A DNA stretch of 64,000 nucleotides, taken from NCBI GenBank assembly GCA_016124745.1, contig WGNC01000025.1, forward strand, positions 62,001 through 126,000. The letters are read 5' to 3'. Origin of the DNA: Thiobacillus sp. (GTDB taxonomy: Bacteria > Pseudomonadota > Gammaproteobacteria > Burkholderiales > Thiobacillaceae). The notes under the pieces are model-generated. The model had not been told where the DNA came from, ran no database searches, and was given only the letters and a program-made list of their open reading frames with translations. How positions within the stretch are numbered: position 1 is the stretch's first letter; each line of letters starts with the position of its first letter. Shown one piece after another: positions 16,303-29,421 of this stretch. The translations under genes were made by a program, and so were the position numbers.

Positions 16303-17475
16303 ATGCCAGGCACCGGTCACCCCCTCAGTACCACCCAGCTTCTGATCTTCGGGCTGGTTGCCGCGGCATTCACCAATATCTACATTACGCAGCCGGTGCT
16401 GCCCGTGATTGCACACGAGTTCGGTGTCGATGCTGCGGGCGCCTCACTGACGGTGTCGGCGACGGTGCTGGGCATTGCGATATCCAACCTGCTGTTCGGC
16501 AGCCTGGGCGACCGTTATCCCTTGCGCCCCCTGATCCTGGCTGGCGCGGCGATGGTGGCGTTCGCGGGCGTGCTGGCCGCTCTGACCGAGAGTTTTTCAC
16601 TGCTGGTGGTGGCGCGTTTTGCCCAGGGATTGTTCATCCCGGCACTGACTACCTGCGTTGCGGCCTACCTGGCCAACAGCCTGCCGGTGGCGCGCCTGAA
16701 CGTGGCGATGGGGGCGTATGTTTCCGCCACCGTGGTGGGCGGTCTCGGAGGACGCCTGCTGGGCGGCTTTCTGCATCCGCCGTTGCACTGGCGCTATGCC
16801 TTCGTCAGCGCTGCCGTGCTGCTGATCATTGCGACCCTGGCGGCAGCGCGGTGGCTGCCTGGCGTGAGGGCGCGTCCCCATCATGCCGAAGGCGCACTCA
16901 ACTTCCGTGCCTTGCTGGTGTCCTGGCCGGTGCTGCGCATGTTCATCGTCGGCTTTGGCGCGTTCTGGGTGTTCTCCGCAACCTTCAACTTCCTGCCCTT
17001 CTACATGAGCGAGCCGCCGATCTCGGCGTCGACCAACCTGATCACGTTTCTCTATACGGCCTACCTGATCGGTGCCGTGATGGGGCCGCTGTCCGGACGC
17101 CTGGCGAACCGGATCGGCAGTGGCCCCACTCTGGTGGCAGGCGCGCTGCTATTCGGGGTGTCGCTGGCCGGACTGCTGGTGCCAAGCCTGCCGGTACTGG
17201 TGATTGCGCTGCTTGGCAGTTGCGCCGGGTTCTTCGCTACCCATGCCGCTGCGTCGGGTGCCTTGAACAGCCGCCTGACCTCCAGCCGGGGGCGCGGCAA
17301 TGCGCTGTACATCCTGTTCTACTACAGCGGTGGCGCGGTCGGCATCACCGCCAGCGGCTACGCCTGGCGTCACGGCGGCTGGCTGGCAGTGCTGGGTCTG
17401 AATGCCGTGGTATTGAGCATTCCGCTGGTGGTCGGCTTGTATGAGATGCGGGCGAGCAGGGATGTCGCCAAGTGA
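16303..17475 (+). CDS. MFS transporter, YnfM-like
   Basis: 390 residues with twelve predicted membrane helices. The first helix contains FTNIYITQPVLPVIAHEFGV, typical of the YnfM/arabinose-efflux branch; the MFS loop 2-3 motif is GSLGDRYPLRP and the loop 8-9 counterpart is GRLANRIGSGP. It is an inner-membrane proton-driven efflux pump of unknown substrate. The start is placed at MPGTGHPLSTTQ. It lies head-to-head with the giant surface-protein gene and is convergent with rlmJ. Confidence 0.85.
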   Translation: MPGTGHPLSTTQLLIFGLVAAAFTNIYITQPVLPVIAHEFGVDAAGASLTVSATVLGIAISNLLFGSLGDRYPLRPLILAGAAMVAFAGVLAALTESFSLLVVARFAQGLFIPALTTCVAAYLANSLPVARLNVAMGAYVSATVVGGLGGRLLGGFLHPPLHWRYAFVSAAVLLIIATLAAARWLPGVRARPHHAEGALNFRALLVSWPVLRMFIVGFGAFWVFSATFNFLPFYMSEPPISASTNLITFLYTAYLIGAVMGPLSGRLANRIGSGPTLVAGALLFGVSLAGLLVPSLPVLVIALLGSCAGFFATHAAASGALNSRLTSSRGRGNALYILFYYSGGAVGITASGYAWRHGGWLAVLGLNAVVLSIPLVVGLYEMRASRDVAK

Positions 17476-17520
17476 TGGGGGGTCACAAACCCGCACACCG
17501 CGTTCAGCCATTTTTAATGC

Positions 17521-18366
17521 TCAATCCCCCTCTTTGCTCAGCGTGAAACCTGCCCCGGCATCCTGTCCGAGTACCCGAACCAGATAGGGCATGATGCCTT
17601 CGAGCGTTTGATGCAGGGTCCAGGGCGGGTTGATGACGAACATGCCGCTGCCGTGCATGCCGAATCCATCCACTGACGGGGTGTGCACGGTGAGGCTGGC
17701 GTGCAGCCAGTTCCTGATGGGCAGGCGCATGAGCTTGTCGGGAAGTTGCCGGGCTTCCTGGCGCGCCAGTTGCGGATACCAGACCGCATAGGTACCGGTG
17801 GCAAAGCGGGTCAGCCCCTCCTGGAGTGCTGAAATGACATTCGAATAATCGTCGCGGGTTTCGTAGGGCGGATCGATCAGCACCAGCGCGCGGCGTGGCG
17901 GGGGCGGCAGCAGCGCCTTGAGGGCGTGGTAGCCGTTGCCGGTCGTGATGCTCACCTGCCGACCCTGGTCGCGGAAGTTTTCCTGCAGGATCTTGCTGTC
18001 GCTGCTGTGGAGTTCGAACAGGCGCAGGCGATCCTGCGGGCGCAAGGTCTGCAGGGCCAGCCAGGGGGAGCCGGGATAAAAACGCAGGGTATCGCCGGGA
18101 TTGCAGGCGCGCACCAGGTCGACATAGTCGGCGAGTGCGGCGGGTAGATCCGGGCGGGTCCAGAGCCTGCCGATCCCGTCCGCGTATTCCTTCAACTGCG
18201 TGGCATAGCCCGTGTCCAGTTCATAGAGTCCCGCACCCGCATGGGTGTCTATGACCCAGAACGGCTTGTCCTTCTGTCCCAGATAGCGGCACAGCTGGAC
18301 GAGCACAAAATGCTTCAGTACATCGGCGTGATTGCCGGCGTGAAAGGCGTGACGGTAACTCAGCAT
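17521..18366 (-). CDS. rlmJ: 23S rRNA (adenine(2030)-N6)-methyltransferase
   Basis: 281 residues, the usual RlmJ length (280 in E. coli). RlmJ methylates A2030 of 23S rRNA. The N-terminus MLSYRHAFHAGNHADVLKH is the family signature. A SAM-binding region FWVIDTHAGAGLYEL and the catalytic LVLIDPPYE (DPPY, for N6-adenine methylation) are present, with HGSGMFVINPPW near the end. Upstream in-frame codons back to 18558 lack similarity. It is divergent from gltS. Confidence 0.93.
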   Translation of the reverse strand: MLSYRHAFHAGNHADVLKHFVLVQLCRYLGQKDKPFWVIDTHAGAGLYELDTGYATQLKEYADGIGRLWTRPDLPAALADYVDLVRACNPGDTLRFYPGSPWLALQTLRPQDRLRLFELHSSDSKILQENFRDQGRQVSITTGNGYHALKALLPPPPRRALVLIDPPYETRDDYSNVISALQEGLTRFATGTYAVWYPQLARQEARQLPDKLMRLPIRNWLHASLTVHTPSVDGFGMHGSGMFVINPPWTLHQTLEGIMPYLVRVLGQDAGAGFTLSKEGD

Positions 18367-18575
18367 GGTCGGATCGTTATTGAATGGTGACCTGAGTGTT
18401 GCATATTCCAGTGCAATCGCGGCGTGCGCAAACCAGGAGCCGGCCTGGTTCTTCGATGCAGGCACACCGTCCCGCACCGACGCAGCGCCCTGACGGCCTT
18501 CTATATTGCGGCCTTTTGATTCAAACTGGCGCGCAACCCGGTCACCCCCGGCAATCACATCATTTCAAGGCAGCC

Positions 18576-19808
18576 ATGGAATATCTGCAAGGCGTCCTCC
18601 GTGTCGAATCGTTCCTCGCCGTCACCCTGGGGATCGTCGTGCTGTTCGTCGGCAAACGCCTCAACGAAAGAGTCCGCTTTCTGCGCGAATTGAGCATTCC
18701 GGAGCCGGTGACGGGCGGGCTGCTCTTCTCGATGGTCTTCGGTCTGCTGTATGCCGCATCCGGGCTTGCGGTCGAATTCAACCTGCGGGCACGGGACCTC
18801 CTGCTGGTCTATTTCTTCACCACCATCGGCATCAATGCGGGTTTCCGCGACCTGCTGGCCGGCGGCCGGCCGCTGCTGATCCTGCTGGCCATCACCATCG
18901 GCTTCATGTTTGTGCAGAACCTGGCTGGCATCTCGGTGGCCTCGCTGTTCGACCTGTCCGCCGCCGTCGGCGTGGTCGCGGGCAGCGTGTCCTTGATGGG
19001 CGGGCATGGCACCACGATCGCGTGGGCGCCGGTCATCCGCGAGCAATACGGCATCGCCAATGCCATGGAAATCGGCATCGCCAACGCCACCTTCGGGTTG
19101 ATCCTCGCCAGCCTGATGGGCGGGCCGATCGCCAAGTTTCTTATCAAGCGCCACGCAATCACCCCGCCGCCGCAGATTGTGGATGCCGTGCAAGACGTCG
19201 GATTGTCCGAGGCCCAGAAAAAGGTCGGCATCGGTCATCTGGATTTCCTTAGTGCGATTCTCGCCATCCATATCTGCATCGCCGCCGGCTATGTCCTCAA
19301 CGAAGTCATCGCCGGTCTGGGGCTGATGCTGCCGCTGTTCGTGACCTGCCTGCTCGCCGGCATTCTTATCACCAATCTGATGCCCGGGCGGCTGTTGACG
19401 CTGACCGGGACTTCGTGGCCCACGCGCACCCCGGCGATCGCCCTGATCGCCGACATCGCGCTCGGCACCTTTCTCGCCATGTCGCTGATGAGCATGCAAC
19501 TGTGGACGCTGATCGACCTCGCTGGCCCGGTGCTGGCCATCCTCGTCACCCAATTCCTGCTGGCGGTCGGCGTGACGTTATTCATCCTGTTTCCGCTGAT
19601 GGGGCGCGATTACGATGCGGCGGTGATCGCCTCGGGGTTCGGTGGCGTCACCCTCGGTTCCACCCCCACCGCGATGGCCAACATGGCCGCCGTAACCCAG
19701 CATTTCGGCCCATCGCACCAGGCCTTTATCATCGTCCCGCTGGTGTCCGCCTTCTTTATCGACCTGGTCAACGCTCTGGTCATTCCGCTGTTCCTGCGGG
19801 CATTCTGA
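18576..19808 (+). CDS. gltS: Sodium/glutamate symporter
   Basis: 410 residues, close to E. coli GltS (401). It is a strongly hydrophobic ESS-family carrier with two pseudo-symmetric halves. GSVSLMGGHGTTIAWAP in the first half and ASGFGGVTLGSTPTAMANM in the second are the re-entrant loop motifs that bind Na+ and glutamate. The protein sits in the inner membrane and imports glutamate with Na+. ATG 18576 begins the family N-terminus (VESFLAVTLGIVVLFVGKRL). It appears monocistronic. Confidence 0.93.
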   Translation: MEYLQGVLRVESFLAVTLGIVVLFVGKRLNERVRFLRELSIPEPVTGGLLFSMVFGLLYAASGLAVEFNLRARDLLLVYFFTTIGINAGFRDLLAGGRPLLILLAITIGFMFVQNLAGISVASLFDLSAAVGVVAGSVSLMGGHGTTIAWAPVIREQYGIANAMEIGIANATFGLILASLMGGPIAKFLIKRHAITPPPQIVDAVQDVGLSEAQKKVGIGHLDFLSAILAIHICIAAGYVLNEVIAGLGLMLPLFVTCLLAGILITNLMPGRLLTLTGTSWPTRTPAIALIADIALGTFLAMSLMSMQLWTLIDLAGPVLAILVTQFLLAVGVTLFILFPLMGRDYDAAVIASGFGGVTLGSTPTAMANMAAVTQHFGPSHQAFIIVPLVSAFFIDLVNALVIPLFLRAF

Positions 19809-20367
19809 TCGGGCGCCAGATTTGCGGTCGCGCCGCTCCGACGTTCGCTGGACGCCGCGCAGGCCATTCCCGATTGCGGCCTTCACAAATCCAAATTCGA
19901 GCCATTTTGACGAGTCAACTATCCTAAGCGCGGGCGTGAGCGGAGAACGGCATTGCATCGGCGCGGAAAGACTGCGCCTAGGATGAACGCTACGAGAAGG
20001 AGGAATCCGCCAAAGGGAAGGTCCACTTCAACTCAAGATGGCAATCACCAGATCATAGGCTCGAGCCAGAAGTGCGCGACGGCACCGTCGCGCGACAGCG
20101 GGATTGCGTCGGTGAGGACGAACGGTGCGTCGACGACCGTCAGGGATTGACCAAGTCACGACGTGATTCCATCCCGGAAAGATGGGCCCCCCGGATCAGC
20201 GGTATTTGCCACTGGCTTGGCCGCTGGATGGATAGATGATTTAGAATCGAAACATCTATCCCGTTTCGGTGCAGGTTTGAGTTGAAAAACTCGAACCCCC
20301 CGGGGGTTCCGCTTCAGCGCTTTCCGGAGCGCCCCATTCGCCCGTTGCGGCGATCAAAGGAAATCAC
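19809..20367. other. Intergenic stretch with a possible decayed gene end
   Basis: About 560 bp. On the minus strand around 20052-20150, codons read SLTVVDAPFVLTDAIPLSRD and then GAVAHFWLEPMIW before a stop, which looks like protein. An in-frame stop lies four codons upstream, and the ATG at 20211 (MESRRDLVNP) is in another frame. This is best read as a remnant with a frameshift. The rest shows no gene; the promoter of the small gene at 20368 should be here. Confidence 0.35.
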
Positions 20368-20559
20368 TTGGCCAAACCAAATTACCAGTATGAGAAACGC
20401 CAGCGAGATCTGGCAAAGAAGAAGAAGCAGGAAGAAAAGCGCCAGCAAAAGCTGGCGAACAAGTCCGCGGAGACCGGGGCGGATGCGGCCGAGGCAGCAT
20501 CCGGGAGCACAGAGGGCACGGACACGCCCCCGGGGAGCGAGCCTGCGTCCGACGCGTGA
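20368..20559 (+). CDS. Small Lys-rich conserved protein (63 aa)
   Basis: TTG 20368 follows CAAAGGAAATCAC, a good Shine-Dalgarno. The product starts MAKPNYQYEKRQRDLAKKKK, continues as a very basic coiled-coil-like helix (EEKRQQKLANK) and ends in an acidic, Ser/Gly/Pro-rich tail. Short proteins with this N-terminus are common in betaproteobacteria and may bind nucleic acid or ribosomes; function is not established. It ends about 60 bp before a bidirectional terminator shared with prk. Confidence 0.7.
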   Translation: MAKPNYQYEKRQRDLAKKKKQEEKRQQKLANKSAETGADAAEAASGSTEGTDTPPGSEPASDA

Positions 20560-20618
20560 CATTGCTCTGTCGCCGGCCTGGCATTCGTCCACGGGCGCGG
20601 TAATTTTCAGAATCCAAA

Positions 20619-20644
20619 AAAACGGAGCCGTCTGGCTCCGTTTT
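20619..20644. terminator. Bidirectional intrinsic terminator
   Basis: AAAACGGAGCC (20619-20629), loop GTCT, GGCTCCGTTTT (20634-20644). The stem ends in A-tract/T-tract on both sides, so it can stop the small plus-strand gene and the minus-strand prk transcript, which ends 20 bp away. Confidence 0.92.
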
Positions 20645-20663
20645 CATTTCGGCGTTAACCGCT

Positions 20664-21551
20664 TTACTTCTTTTTGCCAGCGATCATGTCCTGGATGATC
20701 GGTGCCAGGATCAGTTCCATGGCGAAGCCCATCTTGGCGCCCGGCACCACGATGGTGTTGCGGCGCGACATGAATGAGTTGCAGATCATGTTCAGCAGAT
20801 AGGGGAAATCGACGCCCTTGGGCTCGCGGAAGCGGATCACGATGAAGCTTTCGTCCGGCGTCGGAATGTCGCGCGTGATGAAGGGGTTGGAGGTGTCGAC
20901 GGTGGAGACGCGCTGGAAGTTGATGTCGGTCTGCGAGAACTGCGGGGTGATGTAGTTCACGTAATCCGGCATGCGGCGCAGGATGGTGTCGACGATGACG
21001 TCGGCCGAATAGCCGCGCTCGGCGCCGTCACGGTGGATTTTCTGGATCCATTCGAGGTTGACGATGGGCACCACGCCGATGCCGAGGTCGACATGCCTGG
21101 AGACGTCGACGTCGTCGGTCTTGACCAGGCCGTGCAGGCCTTCGTAAAACAGTACGTCGGAGCCGGCGGGGACGTCTTCCCACGGGGTGAATTCACCGGG
21201 GTTGAGGCTGGTGTTGAGACGCTTGTTGTGCTCGGCCGCTTCCTCGTCGCTGTGGATGTAGTAGCGCTTCTTGCCGCCGCCGGTCTTGCCGTAGGTCTCG
21301 AACAGTTCGGCCAGCTTGTCGAAGTGGTTGGACTGCGGGCCGAAGTGGCTGAAGGACATGTTGCCGTCGGCCTCCGCCTTCTTGACAGCCGCCTTGAACT
21401 CGACGCGCGACAGACTGTGGAAGCTGTCGCCCTCGATCACGGCTGCGTTGATCTGCTCGCGGAAGAAAATGTGCTCGAACGCGCGCTTGACGGTGGTGGT
21501 GCCGGCGCCGGATGAACCCGTGACCGCAATGACGGGATGCTTCTTGGACAT
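20664..21551 (-). CDS. prk: Phosphoribulokinase
   Basis: 295 residues, the length of proteobacterial octameric (class I) PRK. It phosphorylates ribulose-5-phosphate to RuBP, the CO2 acceptor of the Calvin cycle. A P-loop GSSGAGTTT is at residues 12-20; the acidic Walker B-like stretch is VLFYEGLHGL, and the RRMPDYVNYITPQFS and DIPTPDESFIVIR blocks are family signatures. No RuBisCO or other cbb genes are in the window, so prk stands outside a cbb operon here. GGGAG precedes ATG 21551. Confidence 0.96.
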   Translation of the reverse strand: MSKKHPVIAVTGSSGAGTTTVKRAFEHIFFREQINAAVIEGDSFHSLSRVEFKAAVKKAEADGNMSFSHFGPQSNHFDKLAELFETYGKTGGGKKRYYIHSDEEAAEHNKRLNTSLNPGEFTPWEDVPAGSDVLFYEGLHGLVKTDDVDVSRHVDLGIGVVPIVNLEWIQKIHRDGAERGYSADVIVDTILRRMPDYVNYITPQFSQTDINFQRVSTVDTSNPFITRDIPTPDESFIVIRFREPKGVDFPYLLNMICNSFMSRRNTIVVPGAKMGFAMELILAPIIQDMIAGKKK

Positions 21552-21654
21552 GCTGGGACTCCCTGAAGAGGTAAGAATGAAAGCGAAACCGCGTCATTTT
21601 ACCCGCGGGAGGGAGGGCTTGTCACTCGCGCAATGCGGCCCCGGCTTGCGGCCT

Positions 21655-22161
21655 TCACATGGCGAATTCGAGCCGCTCCTCGACTTTTTTCAGGGCGGTG
21701 GCGGCACAGGCGGCATCCTTGTCGCCGCCGGGGGCACCGGATACGCCCACCGCGCCGATCAGACTGCCGGCGGCACGGATAGGCAGCCCGCCTTCCATGA
21801 CGATGAGGCCGTCGATGTGGTTGAGTTCGGGGCGGATGTCGCCACGCGCAGCGCGAAATTCGCCCGAATCGATGCCGGACATGATGGTCATGCCGGCCTT
21901 GCGCTCGGCGATTTCCAGCGTGTGGCGCGAGGCCAGGGTGTCGCGCATCGCGACCTGCACGTTGCCGGCGCGGTCGAGCACCACGGCGGAGACGTTATAG
22001 CCGTCCTGGCGGCAGGCCTCGACCGAGCCCATGGCAACGTCGCGCGCCAGTTCAAGCGTGATCTGCTTGACCGTCACCATGTCGGGCTGGGCGGCCCGGG
22101 CGGGCAGGACTGCAGCGGACAGGGATGCGGCAAGCAGGGCGAGCGGAAACAGGGTTTTCAT
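21655..22161 (-). CDS. Periplasmic GlcG/HbpS-like (DUF336) protein
   Basis: 168 residues. ATG 22161 follows AAAAGGAGAT. The signal peptide MKTLFPLALLAASLSAAVLP-ARAA is followed by a GlcG/HbpS-like domain: ACRQDGYNVSAVVLDRAGNV, then RPELNHIDGLIVMEGGLPI and LIGAVGVSGAPGGDKDAACA. Relatives bind haem or cobalamin, or act as small-molecule sensors; exported versions are common near redox genes. It sits 103 bp upstream of prk on the same strand and could share its transcript. Confidence 0.82.
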   Translation of the reverse strand: MKTLFPLALLAASLSAAVLPARAAQPDMVTVKQITLELARDVAMGSVEACRQDGYNVSAVVLDRAGNVQVAMRDTLASRHTLEIAERKAGMTIMSGIDSGEFRAARGDIRPELNHIDGLIVMEGGLPIRAAGSLIGAVGVSGAPGGDKDAACAATALKKVEERLEFAM

Positions 22162-22320
22162 GGTATCTCCTTTTATTCTGGGCTGGGTCAAGGCACGGAC
22201 ACGACAAAGCCGGGCCAGGTTCCCGGCCATGATAAAGACTTTTGCCGCAGCCATGGCCATGCCTGCGCCGTCAGGACGACGGGGTGCGCTGCGGCGGGCG
22301 GGTATAATCGGCCGCCTTGA

Positions 22321-25596
<3,276 letters not shown>

Positions 25597-25613
<17 letters not shown>

Positions 25614-26637
25614 GCGACTCGCCGATCAACTGGCGCGAAATCTCGCCGCGCTGTACGTCGTGGTGGGGGACGAGCCGCTGGCGGCGCAGGAGGCGAGCGA
25701 TGCCATCCGTGCGGCCGCGCGGGCGGCCGGGTATAGCGAACGTAGCGTCCATACCGTGCAGGGACGCTACAACTGGCAGAACATTTTTTCCGGCGGCGAC
25801 AACTTCTCGCTGTTCGCCGAACGCCGGCTGACCGAAATCCGCATCCCGTCCGGAAAGCCCGGAATCGATGGGGCCAAGGCGCTCGAGGCCTATGCGGGCA
25901 AGCTGCCCGCCGATACGCTCACCCTTGTCAGTTTGCCGGGGGTGGACTGGAAAGCCATGAAAAGTCGCTGGTTTTCGGCGTTGGCGGCAGCCGGTGTGGT
26001 GGTCGAGGCCCGTCCCGTCGATCGCCCGGCCTTGCCAGCATGGATTGACCGTCGGCTCTCGAAACAGGGACTGCGTGCCGACCGCGAAGCGCTGGACTTT
26101 CTGGCGGATCGGGTCGAGGGCAACCTGCTGGCGGCACAGCAGGAAATCGACAAGCTGGCGCTACTGCTGCCAGGGGGCGCGGTGACTCTGGCTGACGTCG
26201 AGCAGGCGGTGGTGGATGTCAGCCGTCTGGAGGCCGACGCCCTGCAGGATGCGCTGTATGCGGGTGACGGCGCGCGTTTTGCGCATATTCTGAACGACCT
26301 CAGGGACGCCGGCGAGGCCGTGCCGGCCATCCTGTGGCAGGTGTCGGCGGCCGTGAGCGTGCTGCTCAGGCTAAAATCAGCCCTTGTGCAGGGCGAGAGC
26401 CCGGCGAATGCGATGCGGACGCTGTGGGGGCGCGACAAGCAGCGTGCCCCGCAAATCGAGCGGACGGTAAAACGCCTGGGCCTGGCGCAGGTCGAATCGG
26501 CACTGGCCGGCCTGGCGCTGACCGACCGCCAGACCAAGGGACTGGAACGGGTGGGCGACCCCTGGGATACGCTGCTGGGCGTGGGACTTGCGCTGGCCGT
26601 GCCGGATGCCGGGCTGTCTATAACTGGAAAAAGATGA
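25597..26637 (+). CDS. holA: DNA polymerase III subunit delta
   Basis: 346 residues from a TTG start. HolA opens the beta clamp within the clamp loader. The N-terminus [28 protein letters not shown] aligns with E. coli MIRLYPEQLRAQL, supporting TTG 25597 over the ATG at 25537, which would add 20 unrelated residues. [40 protein letters not shown] and the C-terminal collar region are typical. The start lies 17 bases inside lptE. Confidence 0.92.
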
Positions 26638-27914
26638 TGGACGTAAAGAGCTACATGCTGACGGTGGGCAAACAGGCGCGCGAGGCTTCGCGTGCGATTG
26701 CCCGTGCCGATACCAACCAGAAAAACCGTGCCCTGCTGGCGATGGCGGCGGCGATCCGGCGCGATGCCGCCAAGCTGCTGGAGGCCAACGCCCGCGACAT
26801 GGAACACGCGCGCGACAGCGGCCTTGATGACGCGCTGCTCGACCGTCTGCAGATCAACGACAAGGCCGTGGCCGGGATGGCCGAAGGTCTGGAACAGATC
26901 GCGGCGCTGCCGGATCCGGTCGGTGAAATCACCGATCTCAAGTACCGCCCCTCCGGCATCCAGGTCGGCAAGATGCGGGTGCCGCTCGGCGTCATCGGCA
27001 TCATCTACGAAGCGCGCCCCAACGTGACGGCGGATGCCGCCGGACTGTGCCTCAAATCCGGCAATGCCGCTATCCTGCGCGGCGGCTCCGAAGCGCTGCA
27101 CTCCAACCAGGCGGTCGCCGCCTGCGTGCGCGAAGGCCTGGAAGTCGCCGGCCTGCCCGCGACCGTGGTGCAGGTCATCGAAACCACCGACCGTGCCGCC
27201 GTGGGCGAACTCATCACCATGAAGGAATATGTCGATGTCATCGTGCCGCGCGGCGGCAAGGGGCTGATCGAGCGTGTCAGCGGCGAGGCGCGGGTTCCTG
27301 TGATCAAGCACCTGCACGGCAACTGCCACGTCTATGTGGATGACCGTGCCGACCTCGCGAAAGCGGTGAAGATCGTCGAGAACGCGAAGACCCAGCGCTA
27401 CGGCACCTGCAACACCACCGAGTCGCTGCTGGTGTCGCGCGGCGTTGCGCCTTCCGTTCTGCCAGAGATCGGCCGCATGCTGGCAGGCAAGAGCGTCGAG
27501 ATGCGTTGCTGTGCCGAAGCGCTGGCGATCCTGCGGGCCGCCGGCATCGCAGCGGACAAACTGAAGGCCGCAGTGGAAGCCGACTGGACCGAGGAGTATC
27601 TCGGCCCCATCATCGCGATCAAGGTGGTCGACGACATCGACGCCGCGATAACCCACATCAACACCCACGGTTCGCAGCATACCGACGCCATCGTCACCGA
27701 GGACTACGGCCGGGCACGCCGCTTCCTGCGCGAAGTCGATTCGTCCAGCGTGGTGGTCAACGCGTCCACCCGCTTCGCCGACGGCTTCGAATACGGCCTC
27801 GGTGCGGAGATCGGCATTTCCACCGACAAGATCCATGCGCGCGGCCCGGTCGGGCTGGAAGGACTGACCAGTCAGAAGTGGGTGGTGCTGGGCGACGGAC
27901 ACGTCCGCGCCTAG
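26634..27914 (+). CDS. proA: Gamma-glutamyl phosphate reductase
   Basis: 426 residues (E. coli 417). ProA reduces gamma-glutamyl phosphate to glutamate semialdehyde with NADPH for proline synthesis. [32 protein letters not shown], and the catalytic Cys in [16 protein letters not shown] are the family marks. ATG 26634 or 26637; the gene overlaps the holA stop. proB is not adjacent. Confidence 0.96.
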   Translation: MMDVKSYMLTVGKQAREASRAIARADTNQKNRALLAMAAAIRRDAAKLLEANARDMEHARDSGLDDALLDRLQINDKAVAGMAEGLEQIAALPDPVGEITDLKYRPSGIQVGKMRVPLGVIGIIYEARPNVTADAAGLCLKSGNAAILRGGSEALHSNQAVAACVREGLEVAGLPATVVQVIETTDRAAVGELITMKEYVDVIVPRGGKGLIERVSGEARVPVIKHLHGNCHVYVDDRADLAKAVKIVENAKTQRYGTCNTTESLLVSRGVAPSVLPEIGRMLAGKSVEMRCCAEALAILRAAGIAADKLKAAVEADWTEEYLGPIIAIKVVDDIDAAITHINTHGSQHTDAIVTEDYGRARRFLREVDSSSVVVNASTRFADGFEYGLGAEIGISTDKIHARGPVGLEGLTSQKWVVLGDGHVRA

Positions 27915-28567
27915 TGGAGTCGTCGACCGGCATCCTCGGCGGCACTTTCGATCCGATCCATTTCGGCCATCTGCGGCTGGCCGAGGAAATGGCCGCGGCG
28001 ATCGGCCTGGATCGGGTGCGCTTCATCCCTGCCGGGCAGCCGCCGCACCGCGCAACGCCGCGCACTTCGTCGACGCACCGGCTGGAAATGGTGCGCCGCG
28101 CGGTGGCGGGCAACCCTCGTTTTGTGGTCGATGCGCGTGAAGTGCAGCGCCCGCAACCGAGCTACACGGTGGACACGCTGACTGAATTGCGCGCCGAACT
28201 GGGCGGCGAGCAGCCGCTGTGGCTGCTGCTGGGTTCCGACGCCTTTCTCGGGCTGCCGAGTTGGCACGACTGGCAGCGCTTGTTCGAACTGGCCAACATC
28301 GCCGTGGCCGCGCGGCCGGGCGGGGAGTTGGGGCAGACCGATGCGATGGCGCCGCCGTTGCAGCGCGAAGTCCTGAAACGAAAGGTGGCCGACGCTTCGG
28401 CGGCCGGGCCTGCAGGGTCGCTGCTGCTGCGGCAGATGACGCCGCTGGAGATTTCGGCCACCGCCATCCGCCATACTTTGGAACGTCACGGCAGCGCACG
28501 TTATCTGCTGCCCGATGCCGTGCTCGACTATATTCACGAACATCAACTTTACGAACACACCAAATGA
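27914..28567 (+). CDS. nadD: Nicotinate-nucleotide adenylyltransferase
   Basis: 217 residues from GTG 27914, which overlaps the last base of the proA stop. NadD forms deamido-NAD from nicotinate mononucleotide and ATP. GGTFDPIHFGHLRLAEE is the nucleotidyltransferase HxGH motif. RFIPAGQPPHR and the C-terminal ISATAIR (ISSTxIR motif) complete the ATP site. Followed by rsfS with an ATGA overlap, the usual order. Confidence 0.95.
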   Translation: MESSTGILGGTFDPIHFGHLRLAEEMAAAIGLDRVRFIPAGQPPHRATPRTSSTHRLEMVRRAVAGNPRFVVDAREVQRPQPSYTVDTLTELRAELGGEQPLWLLLGSDAFLGLPSWHDWQRLFELANIAVAARPGGELGQTDAMAPPLQREVLKRKVADASAAGPAGSLLLRQMTPLEISATAIRHTLERHGSARYLLPDAVLDYIHEHQLYEHTK

Positions 28568-28923
28568 AAATCGAAGACAAGATCAAACTGGTCGTCGACG
28601 CGCTCGAGGACATCAAGGCGCGCGATATCACGGTGCTCGACACCACCAAGCTCACCTCTCTGTTCGAACGCATGATCATCGCCAGCGGTGATTCCAATCG
28701 GCAGACCCGCGCGATCGCCAACAATGTGCGGGAAAAAGTGAAGGAGGCGGGCGAACATGTCGGCGGCATGGAAGGCGAGGACACCGGCGACTGGGTGCTG
28801 CTCGACCTGGGCGAGGTCATCGTTCATGTCATGCAGCCTGCCACGCGCACGCATTACAATCTGGAAGAGTTGTGGGGAGCTGGCGAAGCGGCACGGGCCC
28901 GCCATATCCAAGCCGATCATTAG
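28564..28923 (+). CDS. rsfS: Ribosomal silencing factor RsfS
   Basis: 119 residues of the RsfS/Iojap family. It binds L14 (uL14) of the large subunit and blocks subunit joining in poor growth. Motifs: KARDITVLDTTKLTSLFERM, ASGDSNRQTRAIANNV, GDWVLLDLGEVIVHVM and the closing YNLEELWG. It overlaps nadD by four bases and is followed by rlmH. Confidence 0.96.
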   Translation: MKIEDKIKLVVDALEDIKARDITVLDTTKLTSLFERMIIASGDSNRQTRAIANNVREKVKEAGEHVGGMEGEDTGDWVLLDLGEVIVHVMQPATRTHYNLEELWGAGEAARARHIQADH

Positions 28924-28943
28924 GGCGTGTTAGCACGGGCTAT

Positions 28944-29414
28944 ATGAAACTGCATCTGCTTGCCGTCGGCCACAAGATGCCCGGCTGGATCAATTCAGGT
29001 TACGAAGACTATGCGCGCCGGATGCCGCCCGACCTGCCGCTGCTGCTGACCGAGATCAGGCCGGGGCATCGCGTGGCAGGGGAGGATGGCGCCCGGGCAC
29101 GCCAGCTGGAAGCGGAACGCATCTTGACGGCGCTGCCCGCGGGCTATATGCCGGTCGTGCTCGACGAACGTGGCATACAGGCGACGACGCGCGAACTGGC
29201 GGCATGGCTGCAGGAGTGGATGGGGGAGGGCGTGTCGCCGGCGTTCGTCATCGGCGGGGCGGATGGCCTCGACCACAGCGTCAAGGCGCGCGCCGGCAAG
29301 CTGCTGGGGCTGTCGAAGCTGACGTTGCCGCATGCACTGGCGCGTGTCATGTTGGCCGAGCAGCTGTACCGGGCCGTTTGCATCATCAAGGGGCATCCCT
29401 ATCATCGGGATTGA
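28944..29414 (+). CDS. rlmH: 23S rRNA (pseudouridine(1915)-N3)-methyltransferase
   Basis: 156 residues (E. coli 155). This SPOUT-fold enzyme methylates pseudouridine 1915 in helix 69. The knot region is FVIGGADGL, then KLTLPHALARVMLAEQLYRA and the C-terminal IKGHPYHRD, all family hallmarks. Start ATG 28944, 20 bp after rsfS. Confidence 0.96.
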   Translation: MKLHLLAVGHKMPGWINSGYEDYARRMPPDLPLLLTEIRPGHRVAGEDGARARQLEAERILTALPAGYMPVVLDERGIQATTRELAAWLQEWMGEGVSPAFVIGGADGLDHSVKARAGKLLGLSKLTLPHALARVMLAEQLYRAVCIIKGHPYHRD

Positions 29415-29421
29415 TGGAGAC

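Noticed and set aside
19953-20150. Plus-strand ORF in the gltS downstream region
   Set aside because: Composition is Arg/Thr/Ser-rich and unlike a folded protein; the opposite strand holds a better, though broken, coding stretch.
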